A stretch of DNA of 64,000 bases from CAVXDY01 sp963760715. Its GTDB lineage: Bacteria; Actinomycetota; Thermoleophilia; Miltoncostaeales; Miltoncostaeaceae. The notes under the pieces are model-generated. The model saw only the letters and a list, made by a program, of their open reading frames with translations, made no database searches and was not told the DNA's origin. Shown here in pieces: positions 1 to 8,495 of this stretch (positions are counted from its first letter, which is position 1; every line of letters starts with the position of its first letter). The translations under genes and the position numbers were made by a program. The stretch spans positions 186,001-250,000 of the forward strand of contig CAVXDY010000004.1 of the NCBI GenBank assembly GCA_963760715.1, written 5' to 3'.

Positions 1-2
1 TC

Positions 3-59
3 GCCCTCGTCCTCGGCATCGCGGCGGCCCTGGTGGTGCGGCGGCGGATCACGGCCTGA
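3..59 (+). CDS. C-terminal end of a membrane protein (partial)
   Basis: The window opens inside a gene on the plus strand. The last 18 codons encode a hydrophobic stretch (ALVLGIAAALVV) followed by three arginines and a short tail, ending in TGA at 57-59. This looks like a final transmembrane helix with a positively charged cytoplasmic end. The family cannot be judged from so little. It converges on aat, and the two stop codons overlap by 11 bases. Confidence 0.45.
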   Translation, partial: ALVLGIAAALVVRRRITA

Positions 60-660
60 GCGAGCGGTCCAGGGCCAGCGCCTCGTTCAGGCGGGCGAGG
101 TACTCGCCGCGCCCGAGGTCGACCGCCCCGAACCGGGCGGTGTGCGGCGAGCTCATCTGGATGTCCCAGAGCACGAAGCCCCGCTCGGCCAGGAGGACGG
201 CGGCGCCCACAAGGGCCGCGTTACCGGCGTCCGGCTCCCGGTGGAACATCGACTCCGAGGTGAACAGGCCGCCCAGCGCCACCCCGAAGAGGCCGCCGGC
301 CAGGCGCTCTCCGGTCCAGGCCTCGACGCTGTGGGCCAGGCCAAGGCGGTGCAGCGCGCCGTAGGCCTCGCCCAGGCGCGGCGTGAGCCACACCCCCTCC
401 CGGTCCTCCGCGCAGGCGGCCACCACCTCGTCGAAGGCCGCGTCGACGCGGATCTCGTACGCCCGGCGCCGGACGGCCCGGCGCACCGAGGGGGGGACGC
501 GGAAGCCGTGGATGGGCATCACCGCGCGCGGATCCGCCTCGTACAGGCCCACCGCCCCGCGGGCGCCAACCTCGTCCATGGGGAACCAGCCGCGCGCGTA
601 GGCCGCCAGCAGCGCCTCGGGCGAGAGGGACGGATGAAGGCCCCGTGGCACGGTTGTCAC
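49..660 (-). CDS. aat: Leucyl/phenylalanyl-tRNA--protein transferase
   Basis: Transfers Leu or Phe from aminoacyl-tRNA to the N-terminal Lys or Arg of proteins, creating N-degrons read by ClpS/ClpAP in the cytoplasm. The 203-residue protein shows the family landmarks in order: YARGWFPM near residue 22, WLTP near 91, HSVEAW near 110, GGLFGVALGGLF followed by SESMF near 125-140, and the C-terminal segment LWDIQMSSPHTARFGA. Length is a little under the usual 220-235. The GTG start at 660 is the first in frame ahead of these motifs. It stands alone, converging with a membrane protein gene. The canonical DASK motif after ESMF reads DAGN here, a small departure from the family. Confidence 0.9.
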   Translation of the reverse strand: MTTVPRGLHPSLSPEALLAAYARGWFPMDEVGARGAVGLYEADPRAVMPIHGFRVPPSVRRAVRRRAYEIRVDAAFDEVVAACAEDREGVWLTPRLGEAYGALHRLGLAHSVEAWTGERLAGGLFGVALGGLFTSESMFHREPDAGNAALVGAAVLLAERGFVLWDIQMSSPHTARFGAVDLGRGEYLARLNEALALDRSLRP

Positions 661-725
661 CGTAACCCCCGCCGGTACCCTTGCGTGGAGCGACTCGACG
701 ATCCTCGGGGCCCTGACACGGGTCG

Positions 726-1445
726 CTAGGGCACCCAGGTGTCCCCGGCGGGCGTGACGACCAGCTCGTGGGTCCAGCCCCGCGGCGACTGGGCGGCGAG
801 GTAGGCCACCGCGGCGGCCACGTCCTCCGGGGTGAGCGCGTCCTCAGGCGGCCGGTCGGCCATCGGGTTGCGCGAGGTGCGGATGATGCCGTCGGCAACC
901 AGGAGGGCCACGTGAACGCCGGCCGGGCGCAGTTCCTGGGCCAGCGACTGGGTCAACGCGCGGGCGCCGAACTGGGCCGCGGCCCAGGGCCCGCGCCCGG
1001 GCATCCCGCGCCGCGCCGACCCGCCCGAGACCTGGATCAGCGTGCCGGAGCCCCGGCGGGCCAGCGCGGCCCCTCCCTCCCGGAGGATCGCCCACGCGGC
1101 GGGCAGGAAGCCGGCGACCCACGACTCCAGGCGGTCCGGGGGAGCCGTGATGATCGGGCCGCCGCCGAAGCTGTGGTCCCGGGGCGGGGCGGCGGCGGCG
1201 TTGACCACGAGGTCGAGGCCCCCCAGGTCGCGCTCGGCGCGGGCGAGGGCCTCGGCCACCAGCGCGTGGTCGGATGCGTCGCCCCGCACCCCGACGGCCT
1301 CGGGATGGGCCTCGCGCAGCGCGTCGAGGGTCTCCTCGGAGCGGGCCACGGCCAGGGCGCGCCAGCCCGCCGCCAGCCGGTCGGCCACCACGGCCCGGCC
1401 GACATTGCGCGCGCCGAACGCGACGAGGACGGGTGGGCCGCTCAT
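726..1445 (-). CDS. Short-chain dehydrogenase/reductase
   Basis: A 239-residue NAD(P)-dependent oxidoreductase with a Rossmann fold. The N-terminus has a nucleotide-binding loop written GARNVGRAV instead of the classical TGxxxGIG, followed by a conserved GDASD and VVNAAAAPP (the NNAG position reads NAAA). Catalytic Ser is probably in IQVSGG; the usual YxxxK is replaced by an AAAQFGARA segment, so the tyrosine and lysine are not obvious. This suggests an atypical or inactive SDR. The ATG at 1445 is chosen because upstream codons would run into hemB on the other strand. It is divergent from hemB with a 52-bp shared promoter region. Substrate unknown. Confidence 0.75.
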   Translation of the reverse strand: MSGPPVLVAFGARNVGRAVVADRLAAGWRALAVARSEETLDALREAHPEAVGVRGDASDHALVAEALARAERDLGGLDLVVNAAAAPPRDHSFGGGPIITAPPDRLESWVAGFLPAAWAILREGGAALARRGSGTLIQVSGGSARRGMPGRGPWAAAQFGARALTQSLAQELRPAGVHVALLVADGIIRTSRNPMADRPPEDALTPEDVAAAVAYLAAQSPRGWTHELVVTPAGDTWVP

Positions 1446-1485
1446 CCGGGCAGTCTGCCAGCGGAGCCCGGCGGGATGCGGGGAG

Positions 1486-1491
1486 TAGACT
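1486..1491 (+). promoter_or_regulatory. Probable -10 element of hemB
   Basis: TAGACT lies six bases before the GTG start of hemB. This spacing puts the transcription start at or next to the start codon, i.e. a leaderless mRNA, which is common in actinobacteria. The same arrangement recurs at several other genes in the window (see findings). No convincing -35 box is visible. Confidence 0.45.
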
Positions 1492-1497
1492 GACCGC

Positions 1498-2514
1498 GTG
1501 CTCGAGGAGAGGGAGACCACCGCTGCGGCCCGCTTCCCGCAGGTGCGGATGCGTCGCCTGCGCGCCGGCGAGGTCATGCGGCGGATGGTCCGCGAGACGC
1601 GCCTGTCGCCCGACCGCATGGTGCTGCCGCTGTTCGCCATCGAGGGACGGGACGCCCGCGTCCCGATCGACTCGCTGCCCGGGCACGCCCGGCTGTCGCC
1701 CGACCTGGTGGCCGCCACCGCGGCGCGGGCGTTCGCCGCGGGGGTGCCCGCCGTCCTGCTGTTCGGCGTGACCGATCACAAGGACGGCGCCGGGAGCGCC
1801 GCCTACGAGGCCGGCGGCGTCGTGCAGGCGGCCGTGGCCGCGATCAAGGACGCGGTGCCCGAGATGGTGGTCGTCACCGACGTGTGCCTGTGCGCCTACA
1901 CCGACCACGGCCACTGCGGGGTCGTCATCGACGGAGAGGTCCACAACGACCTCAGCCTGGAGCTCCTGGCACGGACCGCGGTGAGCCACGCGGACGCCGG
2001 CGCCGACATCGTGGCGCCCAGCGACATGATGGACGGGCGCGTGGGGGCCATCCGGGCGGCGCTCGACGCCGAGGGCCACGAGGACACCGCGATCATGGCC
2101 TACTCCGCCAAGTACGCCTCGGCCTTCTACGGGCCCTTCCGCGAGGCCGCCGGCTCGGCGCCGGGCTTCGGCGACCGTCGCGGGTACCAGATGGACCCGG
2201 CCAACGGGCGCGAGGCCGTCCGCGAGGCGCTGCTCGACGTCGCCGAGGGCGCGGACATGGTGATGGTCAAGCCCGCCGCCGCCTATCTCGACGTGATCGC
2301 GGCGGTGCGCGGGGCGACCGACCTGCCCCTCGCCGCCTACCACGTCAGCGGGGAGTACTCGATGCTGAAGGCGGCGGCCGAGCGCGGGTGGCTCGACGAG
2401 CGCACGGCGGCCCTGGAGACCCTCACCGGCATCGCCCGCGCCGGCGCCGACCTGCTCATCACCTACTACGCCGAGGACGCCGCGCGATGGCTGCAGGGGG
2501 GCGGGTCCTCATGA
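1498..2514 (+). CDS. hemB: Delta-aminolevulinic acid dehydratase (porphobilinogen synthase)
   Basis: Condenses two 5-aminolevulinate molecules to porphobilinogen, the first common step of tetrapyrrole synthesis. The 338-residue length is typical. Visible motifs: the cysteine triad region DVCLCAYTDHGHCG (Cys130, Cys132, Cys140), which indicates the zinc-dependent form; Lys205 in YSAKYAS; and the Schiff-base Lys258 in MVKPAAAYLD. Start is GTG 1498, directly behind a -10-like TAGACT. The stop overlaps the next start in an ATGA, so it is the first gene of a translationally coupled operon with a siroheme-decarboxylase-like gene, hemL, an unknown gene and ubiD. Confidence 0.97.
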   Translation: MLEERETTAAARFPQVRMRRLRAGEVMRRMVRETRLSPDRMVLPLFAIEGRDARVPIDSLPGHARLSPDLVAATAARAFAAGVPAVLLFGVTDHKDGAGSAAYEAGGVVQAAVAAIKDAVPEMVVVTDVCLCAYTDHGHCGVVIDGEVHNDLSLELLARTAVSHADAGADIVAPSDMMDGRVGAIRAALDAEGHEDTAIMAYSAKYASAFYGPFREAAGSAPGFGDRRGYQMDPANGREAVREALLDVAEGADMVMVKPAAAYLDVIAAVRGATDLPLAAYHVSGEYSMLKAAAERGWLDERTAALETLTGIARAGADLLITYYAEDAARWLQGGGSS

Positions 2515-3608
2515 CCACCACGCTCCCCACCGACCGCGTCGCGTACAAGCCGGACGAGGCCGATCGCGAGCTGCTGAACCAGCTCCAGGCGGGGCTCGCC
2601 ATGGTGCGGGAGCCGTACGCCGAGATCGGGTCCCGGATCGGGATGGGCGAGGAGGAGGTGCTGCGGCGCCTCCAGCGCCTGAAGGACGCGTCCATCGTGC
2701 GCCAGCTCTCGGCGATCTTCGACACCCGCGCCCTGGGCTACACCAGCAGCCTGGTGGCGGCGCGCTACCCGGACGACCGCCTGTTCGAGGCCGCGGCCAT
2801 CGTGGGCGGGCACCCGGGCGTGAGCCACAACTACCGGCGCACCCACGCGTTCAACCTCTGGTACACGCTCGCCGTGGAGCCCGACTCCCGGCTGGGGCTC
2901 GAGGCCACGATGGAGCGGCTGGCCGAGGAGACCCAGGCCGAGTCGATGCGCCTGCTGCCGACGCTCAAGCTCTACAAGATCAACGTCCAGCTCGACATGA
3001 CGGGCACCCAGGCGACCGACGCCAAGGAGGACGCTCCGCGCCCGCCCCCGGTGCGCGGCGACGGCGTGCTGCCGACCGATTCCGACAAGGCGATGATCGC
3101 GATCCTCCAGCGCGATCTTCCGGTGGAATCGCGCCCGTTCGACACCTGGGCGGCCGAGGCCGGGCTCGCGACGGCCGATCTGCTGGCCGCCGCCGAGGTG
3201 TTCGTGGAGCGCAGCTACATGCGCCGCTTCGCCGCGGTGCTCAACCACCGCAAGGCCGGGTTCGGAGCCAACGGCATGGCCGTCTGGAAGGTGCCCGAGG
3301 AGGAGCTGGAGGAGCTGGGCCCGCGCATGGCCGCGTTCAAGGCCGTGTCGCACTGCTACAAGCGGCCGACCTACCCCGACTGGCCCTACAGCATCTTCAC
3401 CATGGTCCACCAGCGCTCCAGGGAGGCGTGCGAGGAGGCCATCGCCGCCATCGCCGAGGAGACGGGCATCACCGACCCCGACCGGCGCGCGGTGCTCTAC
3501 TCGACCTTCGAGTTCAAGAAGATCCGGCTCATGTACTTCACGCCGGACTACCGCGAGTGGGAGGACCTGGCGCTGGCGGGCGCGCCCCTTCCACGGTGGG
3601 GGACCTGA
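2511..3608 (+). CDS. Fused AhbA-AhbB type siroheme decarboxylase (Lrp/AsnC-like)
   Basis: A 365-residue protein made of two tandem AsnC/Lrp-like halves. Half one (about residues 15-160) has an HTH segment, then GVSHNYRRTHAFNLWYTL, the signature of AhbA/NirD-type subunits. Half two (about 190-355) has an HTH, HRKAGFGANGMAVW, VSHCYKRPTYPDWPYSIFTM and a C-terminal STFEFKKIRL, the signature of AhbB/NirL-type subunits. In characterised systems AhbA and AhbB form the siroheme decarboxylase that gives 12,18-didecarboxysiroheme, for the alternative heme route or for heme d1. Its place between hemB and hemL supports a tetrapyrrole role. The start ATG overlaps the hemB stop. It might still act as a heme-responsive regulator; no AhbC, AhbD or nirS is in this window. 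Confidence 0.85.
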   Translation: MTTTLPTDRVAYKPDEADRELLNQLQAGLAMVREPYAEIGSRIGMGEEEVLRRLQRLKDASIVRQLSAIFDTRALGYTSSLVAARYPDDRLFEAAAIVGGHPGVSHNYRRTHAFNLWYTLAVEPDSRLGLEATMERLAEETQAESMRLLPTLKLYKINVQLDMTGTQATDAKEDAPRPPPVRGDGVLPTDSDKAMIAILQRDLPVESRPFDTWAAEAGLATADLLAAAEVFVERSYMRRFAAVLNHRKAGFGANGMAVWKVPEEELEELGPRMAAFKAVSHCYKRPTYPDWPYSIFTMVHQRSREACEEAIAAIAEETGITDPDRRAVLYSTFEFKKIRLMYFTPDYREWEDLALAGAPLPRWGT

Positions 3609-4870
3609 GCACCACCACGACCCGCAGCGCCGAGCTGTTCGACCGGGCCCGCCGGGTTCTGGTGGGCGGCGTGAACTCGCCGGTCCGGGCGATGCGCTCG
3701 ATCGGCCGGGATCCCCTCTTCATCGCGCGGGCCGAGGGGCCGGCCGTGTGGGACGCCGACGGCAACCGCTACGTCAACTACCTCTCGAGCTGGGGCCCGG
3801 CGATCCTCGGGCACGCGCCGGCCGCCGTGCTGAGCGCCCTCCGGGACGCCCTGCCGCTGGGCACCTCGTACGGCGCCCCCACCGAGCGCGAGGTGCGCTT
3901 CGCCGAGGTCGTGGGGCAGGCGATGCCGTCGATCGAGCAGCTGCGCATGACCTCGTCCGGCAGCGAGGCCGTGATGGGGGCGCTGCGCCTGGCCCGGGCG
4001 GCGACCGGCCGCGACGCCGTGGTGAAGGTGGCCGGCGGGTACCACGGCGCCATCGACGGGCTGCTCGCGGAGGCCGGCAGCGGGCTGACCACGATGGGCG
4101 TCCCCTCCAGCGCCGGGGTGACCGAGGCGGCGACCGCCGCCACCCGCATCGTCCCCTACAACGACGCGCTCGCCGCCGAGCGGGCGCTGCGCGGAGCCGC
4201 GGCGATGATCGTGGAGCCCGTGGCGGGCAACATGGGCGTGGTGCCGCCCGGCGAGGGGTACCTCGCGGCGCTTCGCGGCGCCTGCGACCGCAGCGGGGCG
4301 CTGCTGGTGCTGGACGAGGTCATCACCGGCTTCCGCGTCGCCCCGGGCGGGGCGCAGGAGCGGTACGGCGTGCGGGCCGACATCACCTGCCTGGGCAAGA
4401 TCATCGGCGGCGGCCTGCCGGTGGGGGCGTTCGGCGGCCGCGCCGAGCTGATGCGGGAGCTCGCGCCCGAGGGCCCCTGCTACCAGGCCGGCACCCTGTC
4501 GGGGAACCCGCTCGCCACCGCCGCGGGGCTGGCCGTGCTGGGCGAGCTCGCCCGGCCCGGCGTGTACGACCGCCTGGAGGAGAGCGGCGGCGCGCTGGAG
4601 GAGGCGATCCGCGACAGCGGCGCTCCCGTGACCGTCAACCGCGTGGGCTCCATGCTCACGCCCTTCTTCCGAGAGGGGCCGGTGACCGACCACGCGGCGG
4701 CCACGGGCAGCGACACGGAGGCCTACGGGCGTTTCGCCCGTGCGCTCCTCGACGCCGGCGTCTACCCCCCGCCGTCCCAGTACGAGGCGTGGTTCACGGG
4801 GCTCACTCACGGGGCGCCGGAGCTCGCCGCCACCCGCGAGGCCCTCGCCCGCGCCGTGGAGGCGCTGTGA
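3596..4870 (+). CDS. hemL: Glutamate-1-semialdehyde 2,1-aminomutase
   Basis: PLP-dependent class III aminotransferase-fold enzyme converting glutamate-1-semialdehyde to 5-aminolevulinate (C5 pathway). 424 residues. The N-terminal GGVNSPVRAM, the SSGSEAVMGALRLAR cofactor phosphate region, LDEVITGFR, and the PLP lysine in CLGKIIGGGLP (Lys268) are all present. The start is GTG 3596, 13 bases inside the preceding gene; no later start keeps the conserved N-terminus. Its stop overlaps the next GTG. No hemA is nearby. Being in one operon with hemB it would supply ALA to that enzyme. Confidence 0.97.
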   Translation: MGDLSTTTTRSAELFDRARRVLVGGVNSPVRAMRSIGRDPLFIARAEGPAVWDADGNRYVNYLSSWGPAILGHAPAAVLSALRDALPLGTSYGAPTEREVRFAEVVGQAMPSIEQLRMTSSGSEAVMGALRLARAATGRDAVVKVAGGYHGAIDGLLAEAGSGLTTMGVPSSAGVTEAATAATRIVPYNDALAAERALRGAAAMIVEPVAGNMGVVPPGEGYLAALRGACDRSGALLVLDEVITGFRVAPGGAQERYGVRADITCLGKIIGGGLPVGAFGGRAELMRELAPEGPCYQAGTLSGNPLATAAGLAVLGELARPGVYDRLEESGGALEEAIRDSGAPVTVNRVGSMLTPFFREGPVTDHAAATGSDTEAYGRFARALLDAGVYPPPSQYEAWFTGLTHGAPELAATREALARAVEAL

Positions 4871-5382
4871 GGGAGGCGCTCGCGCGCGAGCCGCATCTCG
4901 CCGCCGAGCTGATCGAGCCGGAGGCCGCGCCACTGCTGGCGCCGCTCGTCTCCCCGCCCCTCGACCCCCACCAGGCCGCCGGCCTCGACCTGATCCTGGA
5001 GGGATTCCTGCTGCACCACGGGGTGGCGCGCCACCTGGCGCCGGCGGAGCCCGGCCGCGAGGTGCTGGCCGGCGACTACTGCTACGCCCACGGGCTGGTG
5101 CGGATCGCCGACTCGGGCGATCTCTTCGTCATCGAGGCGCTCGCCGACCTCATCGCCCTCGGGGCCGGCCTGGTCGCGGCCGGCGACCGTGCGGCGCTGG
5201 CGCCGCTCTGGCGCGCGACGACGATGGCGATCGCCTCCCGCGACGGCCGCGACGGGGGCGACATGGCCGCGCGCTACCTGGACGCCAAGCGGATTCTCCA
5301 GACCGAGGGCGACCGCGGGCCCCTGGAGGCCATCGCCGCGGGCCTCCCCCCCACCCCCGAGCTCGACGCGGCGCTGCGGTGA
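4867..5382 (+). CDS. Unknown protein, possibly related to isoprenoid diphosphate synthases
   Basis: 171 residues, GTG start overlapping the hemL stop (GTGA) and its own stop overlapping the ubiD start in the same way, so it is certainly an operon member. I do not recognise a named family. The middle part, around residues 60-100 (EVLAGDYCYAHGLVRIADSG), resembles the VLAGDYLYS-like helix of trans-prenyl diphosphate synthases and of the HepS-type partner subunit, and is comparable to TGDFLFACAF in the synthase at 10.7 kb. No DDxxD motif is present, so it cannot be a complete synthase. A non-catalytic partner or an unrelated helical protein are both possible. Confidence 0.7.
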   Translation: MREALAREPHLAAELIEPEAAPLLAPLVSPPLDPHQAAGLDLILEGFLLHHGVARHLAPAEPGREVLAGDYCYAHGLVRIADSGDLFVIEALADLIALGAGLVAAGDRAALAPLWRATTMAIASRDGRDGGDMAARYLDAKRILQTEGDRGPLEAIAAGLPPTPELDAALR

Positions 5383-6848
5383 AGGACCTGCGCGAGTGGA
5401 TCGCCCGGCTCGAGCGCGAGGGGGAGCTCGCCCGCGTCGCGGCGCCCGTGGACCCCCGCCTCGAGATCACGGAGATCGCCGACCGCGTGTCGAAGTCCGG
5501 GGGTCCCGCGCTGCTGTTCGAGAACGTCGCCGGGAGCGAGCTGCCGGTGCTGATCAACCAGTTCGGCAGCGAGCGGCGCATGTGCCTGGCGCTCGACACC
5601 GAGAGCCTGGACGCCCTGGGCGAGCGGATCGAGTCGCTCATGGACCTCCAGCCGCCGCAGGGCGTGGTGGCCAAGGTGAGGGCGCTCGGCAGGCTGCGCG
5701 AGCTGGCCTCGTTCTCGGCCAAGACCGTGCGCGACGGCCCCTGCCAGGAGATCTGGCTCGACGAGCCCGACCTCGACCGGCTCCCGATCCTCACCTGCTG
5801 GCCGGACGACGGCGGCCCGTTCGTGACGCTGCCCCTGGTCTTCAGCCGCGATCCGCGCACCGGCGCGCGGAACTGCGGCATGTACCGCATCCAGAAGCTC
5901 GACCGGCGCACGGCGATGATGCACTGGCAGATCCACAAGGACGGCGCCGCCCACCTGCGCGACTCCCAGGGGCGCGTGCCCGTGGCGGTGGCCATCGGGT
6001 CGCACCCGGCCACCACCTACTCGGCGACGGCGCCGCTGCCGCCGGGCATCGACGAGATGATCTTCGCCGGGTTCCTGCGCGGCCGCAGCGTGGACATGGT
6101 GAGGTGCCGGACGGTGGACCTCGAGGTGCCGGCCGAGTCGGAGGTCGTCCTCGAGGGCTACGTGGACGCGGCCGACCTGCGCCCCGAGGGCCCGTTCGGC
6201 GACCACACCGGCTTCTACACGCCCGTGGACGACTACCCCACGTTCCACCTCACCGGCATGTCGATGCGTTCGGACGCCGTCTACGCGACCACCATCGTGG
6301 GGCCGCCGCCGATGGAGGACTTCTACCTCGGCAAGGCCACCGAGCGGCTCTTCCTGCCGATCATCCGCATGACCCTCCCGGATCTGGTGGACATGAACCT
6401 CCCGCTCGAGGGCGTCTTCCACAACTGCGCGATCGTGTCGGTGAACAAGCGCTACCCCGGCCACGCCAAGAAGCTCATGAGCGCGATCTGGGGCCTCGGG
6501 CTGCTGTCGCTCAGCCGCTGCGTGGTGGTGGTGGACCACGACGTGGACGTGCAGGACACCTCGGCGGTGGCGTTCCAGGCCTTCTCCAACGTCGACGCGG
6601 GCCGCGACATGCTGGTCGTGGAGGGCCCGGTGGACGCGCTCGACCACGCCGCGCCCTACTTCGCCTACGGCTCGAAGGTGGGATTCGACGCCACCCGCAA
6701 GTGGCCCGGCGAGGGGATCGTGCGGCCCTGGCCGGACCCGATCACGATGAGCGAGGACGTGCGGGCGCTCGTCAACCGGCGCTGGGACGAGTACGACATC
6801 CGGGCGGCTTCTCGAAAAAGGACGTCCGGCCCATTCCGGCGTCGTTGA
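5379..6848 (+). CDS. ubiD: UbiD-family decarboxylase (probably MqnL of the futalosine route)
   Basis: 489 residues. UbiD enzymes use prenylated FMN made by UbiX to decarboxylate aromatic acids. With the UbiX homologue at 9.3 kb and mqnA/mqnC nearby, this one probably decarboxylates the dihydroxynaphthoate of the futalosine menaquinone pathway (MqnL). Family features: RDPRTGARNCGMYRIQ, the prenyl-FMN/metal site, the acidic catalytic segment RPEGPFGDHTGFY, and the late SVNKRYPGHAKKLM. The GTG start overlaps the upstream stop. The last dozen residues (basic, SRKRTSGPFRRR) are unlike the family end and may reflect drift of the stop codon. Last gene of the heme/quinone operon. Confidence 0.92.
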   Translation: MKDLREWIARLEREGELARVAAPVDPRLEITEIADRVSKSGGPALLFENVAGSELPVLINQFGSERRMCLALDTESLDALGERIESLMDLQPPQGVVAKVRALGRLRELASFSAKTVRDGPCQEIWLDEPDLDRLPILTCWPDDGGPFVTLPLVFSRDPRTGARNCGMYRIQKLDRRTAMMHWQIHKDGAAHLRDSQGRVPVAVAIGSHPATTYSATAPLPPGIDEMIFAGFLRGRSVDMVRCRTVDLEVPAESEVVLEGYVDAADLRPEGPFGDHTGFYTPVDDYPTFHLTGMSMRSDAVYATTIVGPPPMEDFYLGKATERLFLPIIRMTLPDLVDMNLPLEGVFHNCAIVSVNKRYPGHAKKLMSAIWGLGLLSLSRCVVVVDHDVDVQDTSAVAFQAFSNVDAGRDMLVVEGPVDALDHAAPYFAYGSKVGFDATRKWPGEGIVRPWPDPITMSEDVRALVNRRWDEYDIRAASRKRTSGPFRRR

Positions 6849-6894
6849 ATCTGCCCTCTCCGTCGGATTGAATCCCCGGGGCCCCGGTTGGGGC

Positions 6895-7641
6895 ATGTCC
6901 GACGACGGCGCGGAGGTCGGGTTGGCTGAGAGCCAGGGCGAGGGAGGGACGGGCGAAGCGCGCGGCGGCCGGTACCAGGGGCCCGTCGCAAGCGACCCGC
7001 CCCCGGCCCACGACCCCCACGACGATCCGGCCTTCATCACCCGCACGAAGTTCCTGACCGGCGTGGCGCTGGTCACCGGCGGGGTCATGACCGCGGCCAT
7101 CCTCGTTCCGGTGGTGGGCTTCGCGGTGGCCCAGCCCCTGAAGGAGGAGGAGTGGCGCTGGGTCGACATCGGCCCGCTCCGGGACTTCCCCGACGGCAAG
7201 ACCACCTCGATCGCCGTCTCCGGCCCGACACCCGAGTCCGACCGGCGCGCCTACATCCGCCACCGGGACGGGGCGATCATCGGGATCTGGAACCGGTGCG
7301 CCCACCTGGGCTGCCCGGTGGCGTACTCGGCGGGCGGGGACGTCTACGCGTGCCCCTGCCACGGCGGCGCCTACAACTCGCTGGGCCTGGTCACCTCCGG
7401 CCCGCCGCCGCGCCCGCTCGACCGCTTCGACGTCAAGCTCGTCGGCGTCAACGGCAAGGACATCGCCCTGCAGAAGGTCCCGGCCCAGGGCGTGCCCACG
7501 ACGGGGGTCCCGCCGGAGGCGCGCCTGCTGGTCGGCCGGCCGTTCTCGATCGACCAGAACCAGAACCCGTACAAGCTGAAGCCCCCGGGTGAGCCCGTGA
7601 CCGGCACGCTCTCCAACCTCTACCCGCTCCCGCCGAGCTGA
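6895..7641 (+). CDS. qcrA: Rieske 2Fe-2S subunit of cytochrome bc complex
   Basis: 248 residues from ATG 6895 (an in-frame TTG lies 27 bases upstream). A polar N-terminus of about 50 residues is followed by one membrane anchor (TGVALVTGGVMTAAILVPVV) and the Rieske domain. The cluster ligands are plain: Cys135 and His137 in CAHLGC, Cys153 and His156 in CPCHGG; Cys140 and Cys155 would form the disulfide. It accepts electrons from menaquinol at the outer face of the membrane and passes them to the cytochrome c domain of QcrC. The order qcrA-qcrB-qcrC is that of the Gram-positive bc complexes. Confidence 0.95.
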   Translation: MSDDGAEVGLAESQGEGGTGEARGGRYQGPVASDPPPAHDPHDDPAFITRTKFLTGVALVTGGVMTAAILVPVVGFAVAQPLKEEEWRWVDIGPLRDFPDGKTTSIAVSGPTPESDRRAYIRHRDGAIIGIWNRCAHLGCPVAYSAGGDVYACPCHGGAYNSLGLVTSGPPPRPLDRFDVKLVGVNGKDIALQKVPAQGVPTTGVPPEARLLVGRPFSIDQNQNPYKLKPPGEPVTGTLSNLYPLPPS

Positions 7642-7649
7642 GGCGCGGG

Positions 7650-8495
7650 ATGGCGACCAAGGACATCTCGCCGAAGAACCCCGCCGTCAAGGCGGGCGAG
7701 GCGACCTTCGACTACGTGGACCGCCGGACCGGGCTCAAGTTCGGATCCAAGTGGTTCCTGTTCCGCAACGTGCCCGCCGAGACGAGCTGGTTCCAGACGC
7801 TCGGCTTCACGGCCATGGCCCTCTTCGGCATGCAGGCCATCACCGGGATCATCCTGGCGATGTACTACACGCCCGACCCCAACCAGGCCTACCAGAGCAT
7901 CCAGTCGATCACCAACGACGTGACCTGGGGCTGGCTGGTGCGCGGCATGCACAAATGGGGCGCCAGCGCGATGATCGTGGTGGTCTTCCTCCACATGGGC
8001 CGGGTCTTCTTCTTCGGCGCCTACAAGTACCCGCGCGAGCTGACCTGGGTCACCGGAGCGCTGCTGCTCATCCTGACCATGTTCATGGGCCTCACCGGCT
8101 ATCTGCTGGTGTGGGATCAGAAGGCGTACTGGGCGACCGTGGTGGCCGTCAACATCACGGGGAGCATGCCGATCCTCGGTCCGTACGTCGCCGACATCCT
8201 GCGCGCCGGACCCGAGTTCGGGCCCGACACGCTCGCGCGCTTCTACTCCATCCATATGCTCGTGATACCCGGCGCCATCGCCACCTTCATCGGGCTGCAC
8301 CTCTACCTGATCACGAAGCTCGGGATCGCCGAGCCGCCGTACAGCAAGCGCCGCATCGCCGCGGAGCGGGCCGAGGAGGAGGCACGACACGCCGCCGCGC
8401 GCGAGCGGCTGCCCTACGGGCGCCGCGAGGTGCCCGCGTCCGCACCCCCGGGATCGGTTCCGAGCCCCGTCGCGAAGACCGAGGACGGTTCGTGA
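7650..8495 (+). CDS. qcrB: Cytochrome b6-type subunit of the menaquinol:cytochrome c reductase
   Basis: 281 residues with four membrane helices holding the two b-type hemes. The histidine pairs are visible in RGMHKWGAS and FLHMGR (helix B) and in YSIHMLVIPG and GLHLYLITK (helix D), spaced as in cytochrome b6. The C-terminal 45 residues are charged and probably cytoplasmic. Only the b6 half is encoded here; the remaining helices are in qcrC, as in Bacillus. Begins 8 bp after qcrA and its stop overlaps the GTG of qcrC (GTGA), so the three are co-translated. Confidence 0.95.
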   Translation: MATKDISPKNPAVKAGEATFDYVDRRTGLKFGSKWFLFRNVPAETSWFQTLGFTAMALFGMQAITGIILAMYYTPDPNQAYQSIQSITNDVTWGWLVRGMHKWGASAMIVVVFLHMGRVFFFGAYKYPRELTWVTGALLLILTMFMGLTGYLLVWDQKAYWATVVAVNITGSMPILGPYVADILRAGPEFGPDTLARFYSIHMLVIPGAIATFIGLHLYLITKLGIAEPPYSKRRIAAERAEEEARHAAARERLPYGRREVPASAPPGSVPSPVAKTEDGS

